Program-made: the position numbers and the translations under genes
Notes under the pieces: model-generated
The model's database searches: none
The model's input: the letters and a program-made list of their open reading frames with translations, nothing else
What the model was told of the DNA's origin: nothing
From: Diplonema japonicum
Lineage: Eukaryota > Euglenozoa > Diplonemea > Diplonemida > Diplonemidae
Assembly: GCA_964019335.1 (NCBI GenBank)
Contig: OZ025654.1
Span: 744,001-808,000, forward strand
Direction of reading: 5' to 3'
Length of the DNA: 64,000 bases
Shown here: positions 62,208 to 64,000 of the stretch, piece by piece
Position numbering within the stretch: the first letter of the stretch is position 1
Layout of the letters: the number at the start of each line of letters is the position of its first letter

Positions 62208-62244
<37 letters not shown>

Positions 62245-63849
62245 GTAACTGTGCTTAATCAGCAGGGATCGATAGAAGCAATCTACCCAGCTAACAGCAC
62301 AGACGACATTGTGAAGCGGGCCGGTGAGATCACAGAGAACAAGACAGCGCATGAGAGTGGTTGGATCGAAGGCCTCGCAGCGAACTCCACTGTTGAGGAG
62401 CTGAACATCACAACCGATTACGCCCCCGAGGGAGAACCCTTCTACTACAGGGTGGGCTACATGAACGACGACTACGGCATTGACTGGTTCCTCCACGTGC
62501 TGCTTGACAGGGCGTACATCATGGAGTCCATCGAGGAGAAGCTTGATGAGACCCGTTCCGGCATCGCGTCTGCGGAGAAGAAGGTTGAAGACGATCTAAC
62601 ATCTGCCCGCGCGGTGCTCTACGGACTCGTCGTCAGCACAGCGGTCGTGTTGATCACCGTTTCAGTGGTGTTTGTCCTGAAGATCATCGAACCGCTTGTC
62701 ATGCTCGAACGAGAAATGGCGATGGTCTCGTTAATGAAGCTGGAGTTCGTCGACAGGGAACGCCCCTTCAGCATGCTGCAAGAGGTCCGGCTTATGCAAA
62801 GGAGCTTTCTCAAAATGACGGAAAACCTGATCGAATACAGAAACTACATGCCGGCATCCGTTTTAGAAGACACCGACGACGAGGAGGACGGAAACACCAG
62901 CCAGAGCAGCGCCACCATAACCAGCAAATCTGTTACATCGTCGCAGTCGGGGAATTGCAAGACGACGCCTTCCAACACACTGTCGGCACACGCGTCCGCG
63001 ATGACCCTTTCTCAGCATTCTTCGACAAAGGTGGACATGAAGCAGAACATCTTGCAAGGGACCGAGGCCAAGTCACGCCGTGTGACCCTCATGAGCTGCA
63101 ACGTCGTGTCCTTCCTCGGCGACTCCAACGAAGGTTCGCACATACTGGCGATGGTCAACACATACCTCTCCATGGCGTTGCATCACGTGAAGGTGACAAA
63201 GGGCATCCCTGACATCTTCAGTGGTGACAGATTATACGTTTCATGGAATGGTGCAAAGAACTGCGCCACGCACCGCACTGCCGCATACGTTTGCTCAATG
63301 GGCATCATCTCTGACACATCGCTTGGGAAAAAATACTCGATTGGGCTTGTGTCGGGGGAGGTTAAATGCGGGAACATGGGCTGCGATCGAATGAAAAAAT
63401 ACTCATTCGTTGGGTCTCTTGCCTCTTGGATGCATATTGTTGAAAGGGTGGGCCGCATGGCTGGCGCTGAAGTGGTGATAGATAAAGTGGTGAAGGAAGA
63501 GATAGAGAACCTTTCGTACTCCCGCACGGTTCAGCATGTGATGTACCCGAAGCACAGCCTGAAAACACTGCTGGTCTTCGAAGTGATGGCCAAGAAGCAA
63601 ATGATCGAGGAGGAGTGGATGTACCAGCTGGATGAGAAAGAAAAGAACGACCCCCACAAAGCATATAACAAAAGCTACACCCTGTTCATGGCAGGGGATG
63701 TTGAAGGTGCTGTACGCGAGCTTGAAGTTTATGCTAGTGGTGGGGTTTGGGATTCCGTGGTACAGAGGTATAGGGAGAAGCTTCAGAGGGCGATCGACCA
63801 CCCGATCCTTTGTGATCCTTATGGGAAGCATGAGGGCCTTGTGAGTTGA
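60361..63849 (+). CDS. Cache-domain transmembrane receptor with degenerate nucleotidyl-cyclase-like domain
   Basis: Exon 1 (60361-61355) and exon 2 (62244-63849) join in phase 2 to give 866 residues. An N-terminal span (about 8-30) is followed by a dCache-like extracytosolic sensor that crosses the intron (LLGSSHGG + VTVLNQQGSIEAI), a second span near 462-485, and a HAMP-like linker with LMQRSFLKM and EYRNYMP. The C-terminal domain has the outline of a class III cyclase (VTLMSCNVVSF, IFSGDRLYVSWN, YSIGLVSGEVKCGNMG). The first metal-binding Asp (normally in FTDI) is Asn and other catalytic residues are not evident, so it is probably inactive or regulatory. A helical TPR-like tail follows. The frame ends at TGA 63847-63849, but CTT|GTGAGT there is a good donor, so further exons may lie beyond. 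Confidence 0.82.
61356..62243 (+). other. Intron of the Cache receptor (888 nt)
   Basis: The donor is GTATGG and the acceptor AG is preceded by 31 consecutive A (62212-62242). Phase 2 joining restores the sensor-domain sequence. The piggyBac remnant lies inside. Confidence 0.75.
61611..62060 (+). mobile_element. Decayed piggyBac transposase fragment inside an intron
   Basis: A single 150-codon frame, interrupted by TGA at 61779 and TAA at 61977, starts with an acidic S/E/D-rich segment (DDGDVSDMEWDD). It continues ELFFTPAVL, FEWYRGLWILTGHIIKT, YWAQDELTDTPYS and, after the TAA, FRTVMGRNRLLKIMRLYH. This order matches the N-terminal half of piggyBac/DDE_Tnp_1_7 transposases (FELFFT...F-x-G...YWS-D...M-x-R-x-RF). 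The catalytic Asp region is missing, so it is inactive. It lies in the same orientation as the host gene. Confidence 0.7.
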
Positions 63850-64000
63850 AACCCTTTTTTTTTATATTATTTTTATATGGTAAGGTTCACTCTTCTGACA
63901 TATATTGCCATTTTCTTCTTCTTTTCTTCTTTCTCTTTGACATCGATTTGTATCGATGTCGTCCTCCCTCACCCCGAATTGTAAAGATTTCTGCCCCCCC
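63850..64000. other. Window end, T-rich
   Basis: This stretch follows the stop or donor of the receptor gene. It is pyrimidine-rich, which would suit either an intron or the leader of a next gene. No coding is assigned. Confidence 0.5.

Noticed and set aside
1-64000. CRISPR arrays, rRNA or bacterial operons
   Set aside because: No spaced direct repeats of array type, no rRNA-like sequence and no Shine-Dalgarno organisation; introns and acceptors show a eukaryotic genome.

Overview
The window looks like nuclear DNA of a free-living flagellate, most likely a euglenozoan of the diplonemid type. This is inference from architecture, not from a marker gene. The recognised cellular genes from 1 to about 31.2 kb, apart from one small doubtful + strand ORF, lie on the minus strand, and those from 40.4 kb to the end lie on the plus strand. 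This gives two directional clusters that diverge. Most start codons sit a few bases after a pyrimidine-rich tract ending in AG, as expected for spliced-leader trans-splicing of polycistronic RNA. A few genes also carry short conventional GT-AG introns, which argues against kinetoplastids. Very long A or T homopolymers occur between genes and inside introns. I see no rRNA, tRNA or CRISPR.

Left cluster (minus strand): an edge-truncated coiled-coil protein; an ABHD4/5-like alpha/beta hydrolase; a C-type-lectin protein with about seven membrane segments and two small frameshifts; a small NTF2/SnoaL-like protein; a barrel + ZZ-finger coiled-coil protein; an SLC22-like MFS transporter; a coiled-coil protein; a DNAJC8-like J-protein with one intron; a second barrel + zinc-finger protein; a 4026-residue receptor-like protein with about 25 PAN/apple-like modules, an EGF-like module, one membrane span and a PDZ-containing tail; a PH-domain AGC (AKT-like) kinase with four introns; and a METTL21-like methyltransferase.

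Middle (31.2-40.4 kb): the divergent strand-switch interval, crowded with mobile-element debris. It holds a 5'-truncated LINE tail with poly(A) fused to a rearranged copy of the lectin gene; RNase H and zinc-knuckle LINE fragments; two identical copies and one scrambled copy of a gag-like coiled-coil ORF; a 317-bp inverted-repeat pair; a tandem array of about 200-bp units; a Crypton-like recombinase fragment; and two palindromes. The lectin-gene copy differs from its source almost only by CpG to TpG/CpA changes, suggesting cytosine-methylation decay or a RIP-like process acting on repeats.

Right cluster (plus strand): a secreted GH3 glycosidase; a dual-specificity phosphatase; a broken multi-span membrane protein; a ubiquitin-like + ankyrin protein; a type II membrane glycosyltransferase-like protein followed by its decayed tandem copy; a Patched/SSD-family transporter; a 1614-residue formin with an MITE-like element in its first intron; and a Cache-TM-cyclase-like receptor whose intron holds a decayed piggyBac transposase fragment. 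Kinase, phosphatase, receptors and formin make the window rich in signalling and surface functions, but neighbours in such clusters need not share a pathway.
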